Source of the DNA: Chaetorhynchus papuensis
Lineage: Eukaryota > Chordata > Aves > Passeriformes > Rhipiduridae
Assembly: GCA_013396525.1 (NCBI GenBank)
Contig: VWYX01000862.1
Coordinates: forward strand, 186,001-250,000
Reading direction: 5' to 3'
DNA: 64,000 nucleotides
Part shown: in pieces, positions 60,601-64,000 of the stretch
Layout of the letters: each line of letters opens with the position of its first letter
Numbering within the stretch: the first letter of the stretch is position 1
Translations under genes and position numbers: made by a program
Notes under the pieces: generated by a model
The model's database searches: none
Told to the model about the DNA's origin: nothing
The model's input: the letters and a program-made list of their open reading frames with translations, nothing else

Positions 60601-63543
60601 AAATGTTTTGCTTTTATGTGTGGCAGCATGTTTTATTTAAAGACACAAATCTGTTTGTCAGAAGCAAAAGTAATTTGTTATACTAAAAAGACCAAGACAG
60701 AAATCTGTTCTATATTTTATGCTGCTTGGCTTATTCCTTAAAAATACTGGGAAATATTTTGTAAAGTAGGAGGTTGCTCATTACAAAATAGTAATGCTTT
60801 TAGGACAGTTTAAGCCCATTGTAAAGAGTTGTCCAAAGATGTTTTTATCCTGAGTAGGTGATAAAAAAATAGACTACAGAAATAATCTGTACAGGAAAAC
60901 CACCATAGCAGATTTTGAGATAACTAATGGTGCTTACCACTGAAGAGATGTTGCATTGTTTTGGGTAGCTCTTGAATATGATTCGGTGATCATTCAAACT
61001 CAAGACAGCAAACAGAAGCCAGTGCTTCAATTTATAAAAGATAAAAAATCAGATGGAAATTGATTAACCAGAGTGTAAATCATTAACATTTCCAGTAGCT
61101 GAACAGAGTGGAGTTACTTTTGAGAAATGGTGACAGAATATTGGGCCATGTGGACTTTATAGCCGGTATCTGTACACGTTCTGCTAAGCATATTTTAGAA
61201 AACCTAATTAGAAATCTGTAGAGAAGCTATTTAATGGCAAATTCATTACAGCTTGATGTGTCAGGCTATAAAGTCAATAGGCTAGACTATGCTATAATGA
61301 GATTAATGAACTGAAAATTTTACTGTGCTGTAATAAGCTTCAGAATCATGTGGCAATTTTGGTTGGGGTTTTTTCCAGTGCATTCCTTGAAGCTTAAACT
61401 GAAAAGATATTCTACCTGTGAAAAATAGTTGTATATTCACTGTATTCATAATACTGTACTAAAAAAGATTATTTGTATGAACTTTACTTTGACTACTAAT
61501 TATGATTACTATTTGCATAATAAAGTTGTTTTTTGCTTCAGCTTACTAAGCTAGAAAAGTTCTCCCTTGGACTTCTGGGCATCTTCAAACAATAACTCAA
61601 AACACTGCTAAATTTAGAAACATCAGGAGCAAATCAGCATTCTTTCACTACACAAAATGAAGCTGACTAAAAAGATACATTAATTACAAAAGTATATTTA
61701 TTCTCTACATTCCAGAGATTCAGATGGGACCATTTTAACGTAGATATTCCTCTGAACACTTTTGCATTGTCTTATGAAGTAAACAGACACTGTGTCCTTA
61801 AAATATGACTTGGGCTGTGTTACACAAGCAGTGAAATAGATAAATTCAGGAGATAAGAGGATTTCTCAGAGGAATCTCAGTGATTTCTCCTCTTGCATAT
61901 GAACATGTCTCCAGCTGTTCTACTTTGATTGTCACTGCATAATCTTATCAGATAGGGAGAAGTAGCTCTCTCAGGCAGCAAGTGTCAAGCTTCACAAACA
62001 TAAAAATCAGTTATTTCATACCTTTTTTTGTCCAAAGAAAGTCAGCTGTTAAGGGAGTGTTTGTGTTTTTTCTCCATCTATGTTTTTTGATGAGTTACAC
62101 CAGTTTGTATTTTGAAGTGTCTACACTAAAAGTACTTCAGCACTTTTTAATCTCTAACAACTGTTTGTTCCAGGTAATCCCCCACTTGCCAACCCTTACG
62201 GTGATCCTAATTTATCTCAACCTATAATGGCACTTCAACAGAACGTAGCAGACATTCTGTTTGTGAGAACTAGTTATGTAAAGAAAATTATTGAAGATTG
62301 CAGCAACTCTGAGGAGACCATCAAGTTGCTTCGTTTCTGCTGTTGGGAGAATCCTCAGTTCTCTTCCACAGTCCTCAGTGAACTACTTTGGCAGGTAAAA
62401 ATAAAAAGCTAGGAGAAAGATGGGAATAAAAATGTGTATTATTCTGCATTTATATGTAAGAATGTTGTATTAAATACTGAACAGGTGCTTGATAAGTAAA
62501 CTTTCCTCAAGATGGCATCCTCTGTCAGTCTTTACAGTCTTGGGTCTGTACATCACGTTGGAGTACTGTGGGAAGTGCTTTATGAGTTTAGGGGAACAAT
62601 CAACCTTTAGCAAGTCAGGAATGATGTGTTGAGTGTGGAAAGTAGACCGAGGTGGTCTTTGTGTATTTCAAGAGCATCTGCTAAAGCTTTCTGTCATTAT
62701 CCATAAAGGAGATTCGTAGATGACATGGGAAGTTGAAATAATTTCCTAAGAACTCCCTTGTATTTATGTCAAGTATGTTCGTAAGGTTCTTTTTACAAGT
62801 CTGCAGAACGTATTTGGCTTCAGACCCAGCAAATAATCTTTGATACTGTCTTATATTTCCATTGTAGTCTCTGTAAGGTCAGTTACACTTTTCCCCTACA
62901 AATAAAATTTTTTGCTTCTGTTAGCCCATCTTTATATTTGCACATTTATTTTCATGTAACATCACATTTTTCTGTGTGCCTTTGTTTGACACCTGAAAGA
63001 ATCCTAAAAATCACTTTACTGATATTTTGTTAGCCATGTATTTTACATTTTAGGATAACCTTTGAAGATAACCTGTGAACACTGCCTAAAAGTAGCAATA
63101 CCAGTGCAAAATGCCATTTTGTAATTTTGCTTTTCTAAAGGTATTTCTTAAGGTACTTTATTCAGCATGTCATGCTTGGGGCTTCAGATGTGGGGCTTCC
63201 CTGTGTCACAAAGTCATAAAGAAACATGTTGTCCTTTACATAACCTACTATATTTCAAAACAAAACAAAGCAAAACAAAATTGCAACCCGCAAAATTGCT
63301 GACGCAACCAACACTTTCCAGAAAAGAAGTATTGTATCTTGAAGTATCCTTTGAATTACAGTAAACTTCAAATGAATTGTGTTCTTGTATTTCACTTTGT
63401 AAGCTGCATGCCTCAAAAACGCTTTCTTATGTTTTCTGCATTTTCACTTTTTAGGTTGCATATTCATATACATACGAGCTTCGACCTTATTTGGATCTGC
63501 TTCTGCAAATCCTGTTAATTGAGGACTCTTGGCAAACTCACAG
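500..63543 (+). CDS. USP9X: USP9X gene body, partial (39 coding exons; 5' and 3' ends outside)
   Basis: Large ubiquitin-specific protease that cleaves ubiquitin from substrates in the cytosol. The joined exons (listed separately) give 2320 codons collinear with vertebrate USP9X (human about 2554-2570 residues). Order seen: acidic, Ser/Pro-rich N-terminus; long helical repeat region; ubiquitin-like domain; second helical region; USP domain with the Cys box [16 protein letters not shown], two CxxC zinc pairs and the His box [13 protein letters not shown]-terminal helical region. All introns are GT...AG and all phases match. Shared numbering (window residue + 32) puts the catalytic Cys at 1566. 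Start codon and about 200 C-terminal residues are missing. USP9Y is a mammalian Y-linked paralogue and does not apply to a bird. No frameshift or in-frame stop is seen, so the gene looks functional. Human comparison is from memory, not an alignment run. Confidence 0.97.
646..947 (+). other. Intron (302 bp), nothing recognised
   Basis: Short GT...AG intron; no repeat or RNA gene seen. Confidence 0.85.
948..1027 (+). CDS. USP9X: USP9X exon, residues ~81-108
   Basis: Encodes [20 protein letters not shown] and then IDLSKK, the first helix of the N-terminal armadillo/HEAT-like array. Length 80 nt; donor G|GTAAGA. Phase matches both neighbours. Confidence 0.95.
1028..5069 (+). other. Intron (4.0 kb) containing a solo LTR
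   Basis: AT-rich intron. The stretch 1028-4410 has no open frame with family signal and no recognised repeat. The 3' part holds the ERVL-like solo LTR at 4416-4979. The open frames around 4375-4841 lie in the LTR and are not genes. Confidence 0.8.
4411..4984 (-). mobile_element. ERVL-like solo LTR with 5-bp target-site duplication
   Basis: On the minus strand the element begins TGTGCTGG (at 4979) and ends CACAACA (at 4416), about 564 bp, with TG...CA ends. It is flanked by perfect direct repeats CCAAA at 4411-4415 and 4980-4984. The 5-bp duplication fits class III (ERVL) integration. The terminal motif resembling CTGGCTGGGGTTAAA and the AAGCAAAACAAGGAATTC stretch match an LTR family I recall from bird genomes. 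No internal gag/pol sequence, so it is a solo LTR left after recombination. The TATA-like region (about 4715-4720) and the polyadenylation region look degraded. The subfamily name is not resolved. Confidence 0.85.
5070..5182 (+). CDS. USP9X: USP9X exon, residues ~108-145
   Basis: Encodes [20 protein letters not shown] and then [17 protein letters not shown]. Part of the N-terminal helical repeat region. Acceptor TAG at 5067-5069; donor CAT|GTGAGT. Ends in phase 0. Confidence 0.96.
5183..5517 (+). other. Intron (335 bp), nothing recognised
   Basis: GT...AG intron with a long pyrimidine tract before the acceptor at 5516-5517; no other feature seen. Confidence 0.85.
5518..5736 (+). CDS. USP9X: USP9X exon, residues ~146-218
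   Basis: Exactly 73 codons, from [14 protein letters not shown] to DPRSPK. Helical repeat region. The [20 protein letters not shown] part differs from the human loop as I recall it, a variable linker between conserved helices. Confidence 0.96.
5737..6918 (+). other. Intron (1.2 kb) with a G/T-rich tract
   Basis: AT-rich intron; the only notable content is the strand-asymmetric G/T tract at 6171-6324. The open frame at 6148-6330 is a product of that tract, not a gene. Confidence 0.8.
6171..6324 (+). repeat. G/T-only low-complexity tract
   Basis: About 150 bp almost free of C on the + strand, made of irregular GGTTTT, TTTGG and TTTG units and ending in a T run. It looks like decayed simple sequence rather than a coding frame. 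Confidence 0.8.
6919..7034 (+). CDS. USP9X: USP9X exon, residues ~219-257
   Basis: Encodes [20 protein letters not shown] and then [18 protein letters not shown]. Donor AA|GTAAGT gives a Lys codon split across the next intron. Confidence 0.96.
7279..7530 (+). CDS. USP9X: USP9X exon, residues ~257-341
   Basis: Encodes [20 protein letters not shown] through [12 protein letters not shown] conserved part of the N-terminal solenoid with a Lys/Glu-rich helix. Preceded by a 244-bp intron and followed by a 77-bp intron. Confidence 0.97.
7531..7607 (+). other. Very short intron (77 bp)
   Basis: GTAAGA at the 5' end and TTTTTTTCACAG at the 3' end. The reading frame closes exactly across it (R|LLQISSFN). 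Close to the practical lower size limit for vertebrate introns. Confidence 0.93.
7608..7746 (+). CDS. USP9X: USP9X exon, residues ~341-387
   Basis: Encodes [20 protein letters not shown] through [12 protein letters not shown]. Helical repeat region. Donor GCA|GTAAGT; ends in phase 0. Confidence 0.97.
7747..9290 (+). other. Intron (1.5 kb), only a small hairpin seen
   Basis: AT-rich intron. Contains the 11-bp-arm inverted repeat at 9095-9121. Open frames here show no family signal. Confidence 0.8.
9095..9121. repeat. Perfect AT-rich inverted repeat (11-bp arms)
   Basis: AATAATCCAAT at 9095-9105 and ATTGGATTATT at 9111-9121 are exact reverse complements around a 5-nt spacer. Function unknown; it may be chance in AT-rich sequence. 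Confidence 0.8.
9291..9443 (+). CDS. USP9X: USP9X exon, residues ~388-438
   Basis: Exactly 51 codons: [20 protein letters not shown] through [16 protein letters not shown] highly conserved helical segment. Acceptor at 9289-9290, donor CAG|GTAAAC. Confidence 0.97.
10184..10372 (+). mobile_element. Internally deleted ERVL-like LTR with intact 5-bp duplication
   Basis: The element starts TGTACTGGTTTGGGCAGGGA at 10189 and ends at the CA of 10366-10367, only 179 bp. It is flanked by perfect direct repeats AGGGC at 10184-10188 and 10368-10372. Its last ~115 bp (ACCTATGGGTTTTCTC, GAGTGAGTGAGCAGCTCTGT, GTTGCCAGCTGGGTTA) match the 3' end of the LTR at 4416-4979 read on its own strand, and its first ~45 bp match the recalled 5' end. 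About 385 bp of the middle are missing near 10235-10255. Orientation is opposite to the other copy. Confidence 0.8.
13047..13060. repeat. Short (CA)7 microsatellite
   Basis: Seven uninterrupted CA units within the intron. Confidence 0.9.
13265..13369 (+). CDS. USP9X: USP9X exon, residues ~439-473
   Basis: Exactly 35 codons: [20 protein letters not shown] then [15 protein letters not shown]. Helical repeat region. Acceptor CAG at 13262-13264, donor AAG|GTAATT. Confidence 0.97.
13370..14867 (+). other. Intron (1.5 kb), nothing recognised
   Basis: AT-rich GT...AG intron; no repeat or RNA gene recognised. Confidence 0.8.
14868..15074 (+). CDS. USP9X: USP9X exon, residues ~474-542
   Basis: Exactly 69 codons: [20 protein letters not shown] through [13 protein letters not shown]. 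Conserved helices of the N-terminal solenoid. Donor CAG|GTGAGT. Confidence 0.97.
15075..15921 (+). other. Intron (847 bp), nothing recognised
   Basis: GT...AG intron; no repeat recognised. Confidence 0.8.
15922..16058 (+). CDS. USP9X: USP9X exon, residues ~543-588
   Basis: Encodes [20 protein letters not shown] through [14 protein letters not shown]. The final Ser codon is split with the next exon (AG|T). Donor GAG|GTACGA. Confidence 0.96.
16059..21227 (+). other. Longest intron in the window (5.2 kb), nothing recognised
   Basis: AT-rich intron. A mixed CA/TA-rich patch lies at about 16385-16440 and a G-run (GGGGGGG) near 16615. An 8-bp-arm palindrome lies at 20690-20706. Open frames at 16771-17091 and 19213-19896 have no family signal. 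No transposable element recognised, though old ones could be missed by eye. Confidence 0.75.
21228..21361 (+). CDS. USP9X: USP9X exon, residues ~588-633
   Basis: Encodes [20 protein letters not shown] through [14 protein letters not shown]. Acceptor TTTCAG at 21222-21227; the exon ends with the first G of a Glu codon, donor G|GTGAGT. Confidence 0.95.
22504..22521. repeat. Perfect 18-bp palindrome in ATGCAT-rich patch
   Basis: TTATGCATATATGCATAA reads the same on both strands. It lies in a longer ATGCATAT-rich patch, about 22498-22536, with a second overlapping copy of ATATATGCATATAT. Confidence 0.85.
25693..25726. repeat. Perfect inverted repeat (11-bp arms, 12-nt loop)
   Basis: ATTGTTCAGTA at 25693-25703 and TACTGAACAAT at 25716-25726 are exact reverse complements. 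Too short for a miRNA precursor; could be chance or a relic of a small inverted-repeat element. Confidence 0.8.
25961..26048 (+). CDS. USP9X: USP9X exon, residues ~633-662
   Basis: Encodes [20 protein letters not shown] then EVQERLNFL. The first residues (EHGEYDP) differ slightly from the human DHEDYDP as I recall it. Donor CG|GTGAGT splits an Arg codon. Confidence 0.95.
26049..27642 (+). other. Intron (1.6 kb), nothing recognised
   Basis: Very AT-rich GT...AG intron; no repeat recognised. Confidence 0.8.
27643..27985 (+). CDS. USP9X: USP9X exon, residues ~662-776
   Basis: Second largest exon here (343 nt). Encodes [20 protein letters not shown] through [18 protein letters not shown]. Very strongly conserved part of the N-terminal region. 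Acceptor CTCAAG at 27637-27642, an AAG-type site with a long upstream T-rich stretch. Confidence 0.97.
27986..29397 (+). other. Intron (1.4 kb), nothing recognised
   Basis: AT-rich intron with a T run before the acceptor; no repeat recognised. Confidence 0.8.
29398..29493 (+). CDS. USP9X: USP9X exon, residues ~777-808
   Basis: Exactly 32 codons: [20 protein letters not shown] then [12 protein letters not shown]. Helical repeat region. Donor CAG|GTAAGA. Confidence 0.96.
29494..31438 (+). other. Intron (1.9 kb) with a CR1 LINE fragment
   Basis: About 800 bp of the intron are the CR1 fragment at 30000-30806; the rest is AT-rich with nothing recognised. Confidence 0.8.
30000..30806 (+). mobile_element. 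CR1 LINE, 5'-truncated, sense orientation
   Basis: Matches the 3' part of avian CR1 (end of the reverse transcriptase frame plus 3' UTR). Recognisable pieces are GTGAAGTTCAACAAAGCCCA, GGTGAGACCCCACCTGCAGT, TTGGATATTAGGAAGAAATT and the end TCCAACCCAAATCATTCTG near 30777-30795. The frame is broken many times; the long antisense open frames here are accidental. The 5' border is approximate. Confidence 0.9.
31439..31650 (+). CDS. USP9X: USP9X exon, residues ~809-879
   Basis: Encodes [20 protein letters not shown] through [12 protein letters not shown]. It closes the N-terminal helical region before the ubiquitin-like domain. Ends with AG of an Arg codon; donor AAG|GTATGT. Confidence 0.97.
31651..33146 (+). 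other. Intron (1.5 kb), nothing recognised
   Basis: AT-rich intron; no repeat recognised. An open frame starting at 33106 only extends the next exon upstream past its acceptor (TTTTCAG at 33140-33146). Confidence 0.8.
33147..33387 (+). CDS. USP9X: USP9X exon, ubiquitin-like domain, residues ~879-959
   Basis: Encodes [20 protein letters not shown] through [14 protein letters not shown]. This is the ubiquitin-like fold of USP9X: a first strand pair (ITLVVRFP), a helix ([14 protein letters not shown]) and the [10 protein letters not shown] strand. The exon boundaries nearly coincide with the domain. Confidence 0.97.
33598..33747 (+). CDS. USP9X: USP9X exon, residues ~960-1009, Ser-rich linker
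   Basis: Exactly 50 codons. It starts [20 protein letters not shown], continues into a Ser/Gly/Asn/His-rich stretch ([20 protein letters not shown]) and ends SCLPGV. Likely a flexible, phosphorylatable linker after the ubiquitin-like domain. Confidence 0.96.
33848..33968 (+). CDS. USP9X: USP9X exon, residues ~1010-1050
   Basis: Encodes [20 protein letters not shown] through [10 protein letters not shown]. Follows a 100-bp intron (33748-33847). Ends with the first G of an Asp codon. Confidence 0.96.
33969..34439 (+). other. Intron (471 bp), nothing recognised
   Basis: GT...AG intron; no repeat seen. Confidence 0.85.
34440..34570 (+). CDS. USP9X: USP9X exon, residues ~1050-1093
   Basis: Encodes [20 protein letters not shown] through [12 protein letters not shown]. 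The donor GAG|GTTTGT is weaker than the consensus, but the frame fixes it. Confidence 0.96.
34831..35109 (+). CDS. USP9X: USP9X exon, residues ~1094-1186
   Basis: Exactly 93 codons: [20 protein letters not shown] through [18 protein letters not shown], then TSTISP. Middle helical region. The last six residues differ from the human VNPMTQ as I recall it, a variable loop at the exon border. Confidence 0.96.
35110..38108 (+). other. Intron (3.0 kb) with a CR1 LINE fragment
   Basis: The CR1 fragment occupies 35412-36312; the rest is AT-rich with no recognised feature. Open frames on both strands over 35454-36359 lie inside the CR1 copy. Confidence 0.8.
35412..36312 (+). mobile_element. CR1 LINE, 5'-truncated, sense orientation
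   Basis: Recognisable CR1 3' half. It includes GTGATGGGTGAGCAACTGGC, a CTGTACGAAGTTCAACAAGG segment, TGTTCAGCCTGGAGGAGACT and the tail ACTGGATGATCCTTGTGAGT followed by TTCCAACACAGCATATTCTG. Many indels break its frame. Longer and of a different subtype from the copy at 30000. Borders approximate. Confidence 0.9.
38109..38234 (+). CDS. USP9X: USP9X exon, residues ~1187-1228
   Basis: Exactly 42 codons: [20 protein letters not shown] through [14 protein letters not shown]. The donor GAG|GTTGGT is weak, with no A at +3 or +4. Confidence 0.96.
38235..40257 (+). other. Intron (2.0 kb), nothing recognised
   Basis: AT-rich intron with a long CT/T tract before the acceptor; an open frame at 39424-39660 has no family signal. 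Confidence 0.8.
40258..40383 (+). CDS. USP9X: USP9X exon, residues ~1229-1270
   Basis: Exactly 42 codons: [20 protein letters not shown] through [13 protein letters not shown]. Donor AAG|GTAAGA. Confidence 0.96.
42585..42619. repeat. Perfect inverted repeat (13-bp arms, 9-nt loop)
   Basis: ATTTGACCAAAAG at 42585-42597 and CTTTTGGTCAAAT at 42607-42619 are exact reverse complements. Shorter than a miRNA precursor. Confidence 0.85.
42722..42790. repeat. A/C-rich low-complexity tract
   Basis: Runs of AAAAC, AAAAAAAT and AAAACCCC units, nearly free of G and T on the + strand. Confidence 0.75.
43102..43268 (+). CDS. USP9X: USP9X exon, residues ~1271-1326
   Basis: Encodes [20 protein letters not shown] through [14 protein letters not shown]. 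Middle helical region. The final Lys codon is split, donor AA|GTAAGT. Confidence 0.97.
43269..46552 (+). other. Intron (3.3 kb) with an old CR1-like fragment
   Basis: AT-rich intron with a moderately GC-rich central part (44500-45800). That part contains a decayed CR1-like fragment at about 45226-45470. Remaining open frames show no family signal. Confidence 0.75.
45226..45470 (+). mobile_element. Degraded ancient CR1-like LINE fragment
   Basis: The order of pieces resembles the conserved CR1/L3 reverse-transcriptase 3' end: GAGAAGGGTGACAAGGGAGA, CTTCCATCTGAGGAACAGC, then CATATTGGAGAAGAGATGAA and GAGACCCTTAAAATCAG. Much more diverged than the other CR1 copies here. Could be another old LINE; borders uncertain. 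Confidence 0.5.
46553..46661 (+). CDS. USP9X: USP9X exon, residues ~1326-1362
   Basis: Encodes [20 protein letters not shown] then [16 protein letters not shown]. The hydrophobic end is a buried helix of the solenoid, not a membrane segment, judging by the family. Acceptor TTTCCAG at 46546-46552; donor GGG|GTAAGT. Confidence 0.96.
46662..47258 (+). other. Intron (597 bp), nothing recognised
   Basis: GT...AG intron; no repeat seen. Confidence 0.85.
47259..47405 (+). CDS. USP9X: USP9X exon, residues ~1363-1411
   Basis: Exactly 49 codons: [20 protein letters not shown] through [11 protein letters not shown]. Followed by a 121-bp intron. Confidence 0.97.
47527..47673 (+). CDS. USP9X: USP9X exon, residues ~1412-1460
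   Basis: Exactly 49 codons: [20 protein letters not shown] through [12 protein letters not shown]. Same length as the previous exon. Donor AAA|GTAAGT, with a G-run tract 27 nt downstream. Confidence 0.97.
47674..48449 (+). other. Intron (776 bp) with a G-run tract near the donor
   Basis: Starts GTAAGT, then a G-rich tract at 47697-47760; the remainder is AT-rich with a T run before the acceptor at 48448-48449. Confidence 0.85.
47697..47760 (+). promoter_or_regulatory. Intronic G-run tract, possible splicing element
   Basis: G4 at 47701-47704, G6 at 47718-47723 and G6 at 47730-47735, plus GG doublets, in a G/T-only context 24-60 nt after a 5' splice site. Intronic G-runs in this position are known binding sites for hnRNP H/F proteins. 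A role here is inference; it may simply be low-complexity DNA. Confidence 0.35.
48450..48672 (+). CDS. USP9X: USP9X exon, residues ~1461-1535
   Basis: Encodes [20 protein letters not shown] through [12 protein letters not shown]. Last exon before the catalytic domain. The conserved product needs the donor after 48672 (CTA|GTATGT). A second GT at 48658-48659 lies 15 nt upstream and would keep the frame. Confidence 0.95.
49501..49567. repeat. A/C-rich low-complexity tract
   Basis: AAAAAAACCACCACCACCAA and similar units on the + strand, almost without G or T, directly upstream of the CR1 fragment. Confidence 0.8.
49568..49952 (+). mobile_element. CR1 LINE 3' fragment, sense orientation
   Basis: Clear CR1 3' end: GGGGTTGTTCAGCCTGGAGA, TTTAGATTGGGCACAAGGAA, GGTTGGACTGGATGATCTTT and the tail CCTTCCAACCCAAACCATTG. 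It is the least diverged of the three main CR1 copies by eye. Confidence 0.92.
51001..51221 (+). CDS. USP9X: USP9X exon with catalytic Cys box, residues ~1535-1608
   Basis: Encodes [20 protein letters not shown], then [20 protein letters not shown] with the nucleophilic Cys codon at 51093-51095 (residue 1566). The rest is [15 protein letters not shown] and an acidic loop ([17 protein letters not shown]). It starts the USP (peptidase C19) domain. All expected Cys-box residues are present, so the enzyme is predicted active. Confidence 0.98.
51222..51617 (+). other. Intron (396 bp), nothing recognised
   Basis: GT...AG intron; no repeat seen. Confidence 0.85.
51618..51808 (+). CDS. USP9X: USP9X exon, USP domain, residues ~1609-1672
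   Basis: Encodes [20 protein letters not shown] through [11 protein letters not shown]. Fingers/thumb part of the catalytic domain. HQYED differs from the human QQFED as I recall it. Ends with CG of an Arg codon. Confidence 0.97.
51809..52227 (+). other. Intron (419 bp), nothing recognised
   Basis: GT...AG intron; no repeat seen. Confidence 0.85.
52228..52401 (+). CDS. USP9X: USP9X exon, USP domain with first zinc CxxC, residues ~1672-1730
   Basis: Encodes [20 protein letters not shown] (the QQDA-like box of USPs, here EQHDALEFF) through [13 protein letters not shown]. The Cys codons at 52382-52384 and 52391-52393 form the first zinc-binding pair. Confidence 0.97.
52402..54313 (+). other. 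Intron (1.9 kb) splitting the zinc-finger region, nothing recognised
   Basis: AT-rich intron; no repeat recognised. Confidence 0.8.
54314..54455 (+). CDS. USP9X: USP9X exon, USP domain with second zinc CxxC, residues ~1730-1777
   Basis: Encodes [20 protein letters not shown] through [13 protein letters not shown]. The Cys codons at 54435-54437 and 54444-54446 complete the zinc site. Acceptor TCCTAG at 54308-54313. Confidence 0.97.
54647..55397 (+). CDS. USP9X: USP9X exon with catalytic His box, residues ~1778-2028
   Basis: The largest exon here, 751 nt. It encodes [20 protein letters not shown] (USP KLPPVL...KRF box), the palm strands, and [20 protein letters not shown] with the catalytic His codon at 54947-54949. 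It continues with [12 protein letters not shown] (third catalytic acidic residue in this segment) and the [11 protein letters not shown] end of the USP domain. The linker [18 protein letters not shown] appears one residue shorter than in human. The exon then runs into the C-terminal helical region, ending at NPPPG. Confidence 0.98.
55398..55915 (+). other. Intron (518 bp), nothing recognised
   Basis: Donor GTTAGT, acceptor TTTAG; no repeat seen. Confidence 0.85.
55916..56039 (+). CDS. USP9X: USP9X exon, residues ~2028-2069
   Basis: Encodes [20 protein letters not shown] through [10 protein letters not shown]. The final Trp codon is split (TG|G). Donor TTG|GTATTT is weak, but the next exon (G|TATGATGCC) fixes it. 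Confidence 0.94.
56040..57240 (+). other. Intron (1.2 kb), nothing recognised
   Basis: AT-rich GT...AG intron; no repeat recognised. Confidence 0.8.
57241..57466 (+). CDS. USP9X: USP9X exon, residues ~2069-2144
   Basis: Encodes [20 protein letters not shown] through [20 protein letters not shown]. Conserved helical region after the USP domain. Donor CAG|GTATTT. Confidence 0.97.
57467..58556 (+). other. Intron (1.1 kb), nothing recognised
   Basis: AT-rich intron with a short A/C stretch at about 57788-57818; open frames at 57923-58467 show no family signal. Confidence 0.8.
58557..58686 (+). CDS. USP9X: USP9X exon, residues ~2145-2188
   Basis: Encodes [20 protein letters not shown] through [14 protein letters not shown]-terminal helical region. 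Ends with G of a Gly codon. Confidence 0.96.
58687..60315 (+). other. Intron (1.6 kb), nothing recognised
   Basis: AT-rich intron ending in a T run and an AAAG acceptor (60314-60315). The antisense open frame at 59550-59969 has no family signal. Confidence 0.8.
60316..60501 (+). CDS. USP9X: USP9X exon, residues ~2188-2250
   Basis: Encodes [20 protein letters not shown] through [14 protein letters not shown]. Donor G|GTACAG is non-ideal. Confidence 0.96.
60502..62173 (+). other. Intron (1.7 kb), nothing recognised
   Basis: Very AT-rich intron; no repeat recognised. Confidence 0.8.
62174..62394 (+). CDS. USP9X: USP9X exon, residues ~2250-2323
   Basis: Encodes [20 protein letters not shown] through [14 protein letters not shown]-terminal helical region. 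Donor CAG|GTAAAA. Confidence 0.97.
62395..63454 (+). other. Intron (1.1 kb), nothing recognised
   Basis: AT-rich intron with a short AAAAC-repeat stretch at about 63256-63282. Confidence 0.8.
63455..63543 (+). CDS. USP9X: USP9X exon, residues ~2324-2353 (last in window)
   Basis: Encodes [20 protein letters not shown] then LIEDSWQTH. Donor CAG|GTCAGT. The remaining ~200 residues and the stop codon lie beyond the window. Confidence 0.96.
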
Positions 63544-64000
63544 GTCAGTATTTACCTGTCTTTTTATAGTTCAATATTGTTCTGTACAGATTGTTTTTCC
63601 AATGGTTCTGTTGCTAATCCTTTCAATAGGTTTGTTTTAAATAGGTATTAAATCAATATTCACCAAAAAAGCATTTTTTCATCGTTTTATCTGAAATTTT
63701 GAGATAAATACAATTTTTCACCTTCCTTACTATTGAGAAATTTGTTATAAAGCCAGGACTTCTCATATACAAGAGAATGTGCTGTTTAGGTTAAACTCAG
63801 TGGTCTCCCTGTGAGTGCTCAGATGGATTCTTAGAAACATCCCCTTCAGGTGGGTCAGTGACAGCCTGGGCTTGCTCAGGAGCACATCAGTTGTAGGAGT
63901 GGTACCAAGACATGCATAAAGTGTATGACATACAGAAAAGTGTATTTCACACATAAGTATTCTCTATGTGATCACATTTCAAGAGAATTATAACTTCAAC
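63544..64000 (+). other. Intron, 5' part, running off the window
   Basis: Begins GTCAGT; no repeat or further exon seen before the window ends. Confidence 0.8.

Noticed and set aside
1..64000. A second gene, tRNA/rRNA, snoRNA or CRISPR-like array
   Set aside because: Reading both strands I found no cloverleaf, box C/D pair with a plausible stem, regular spaced repeats or other protein family. Small ncRNAs could be missed by eye; a covariance-model scan would decide.
1..64000. A processed or pseudogene copy of USP9X
   Set aside because: All 39 exons are separated by GT...AG introns and no frameshift or stop interrupts the frame.

Overview
The window is a piece of a vertebrate nuclear genome, almost certainly a bird. 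It is AT-rich, intron-dominated DNA with GT...AG splice sites throughout. It carries CR1 LINE 3' fragments ending in the avian-type tail (family resemblance recalled, not searched). It also carries two long terminal repeats of an ERVL-like family that I recognise from bird genomes. The exact species cannot be read from the sequence.

One gene accounts for all the coding sequence: USP9X (ubiquitin-specific peptidase 9, FAM/fat facets orthologue), on the + strand across the whole window. I placed 39 coding exons from about 500 to 63543. Every junction keeps the reading frame and uses AG/GT borders. Together they encode 6962 nt (2320 codons plus 2 nt). The first residue in the window corresponds to about residue 33 of the human protein. 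With that offset the catalytic cysteine (codon 51093-51095) falls exactly on residue 1566, the catalytic position I recall for human USP9X, so the model is collinear with no missing exon up to that point. The 5' end (promoter, first exons, start codon) and the 3' end (roughly the last 200 residues, stop codon, 3' UTR) lie outside the window.

Layout: 1-29500, N-terminal helical (ARM/HEAT-like) region in small exons with long introns, carrying a complete solo LTR (4416-4979, minus) and an internally deleted LTR (10189-10367, plus). 31400-35100, rest of the N-terminal region and the ubiquitin-like domain (exon 33147-33387). 38100-48700, middle helical region. 51001-55397, USP catalytic domain with Cys box, zinc-binding CxxC pairs and His box. 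55900-63543, C-terminal helical region. Sense-strand CR1 fragments sit at about 30000-30806, 35412-36312 and 49568-49952, with an older one near 45226-45470.

The protein is a large deubiquitinase that removes ubiquitin from substrates. The flanking helical arms are thought to bring substrates and regulators to the catalytic domain. I found no second gene, no RNA gene, no promoter and no novel multi-gene system. The observations worth a second look are local: intact target-site duplications around both LTRs, tandem in-frame 5' splice sites just before the catalytic domain, a G-run tract next to a splice donor, a possible poison exon, strand-asymmetric low-complexity tracts and several perfect hairpins.
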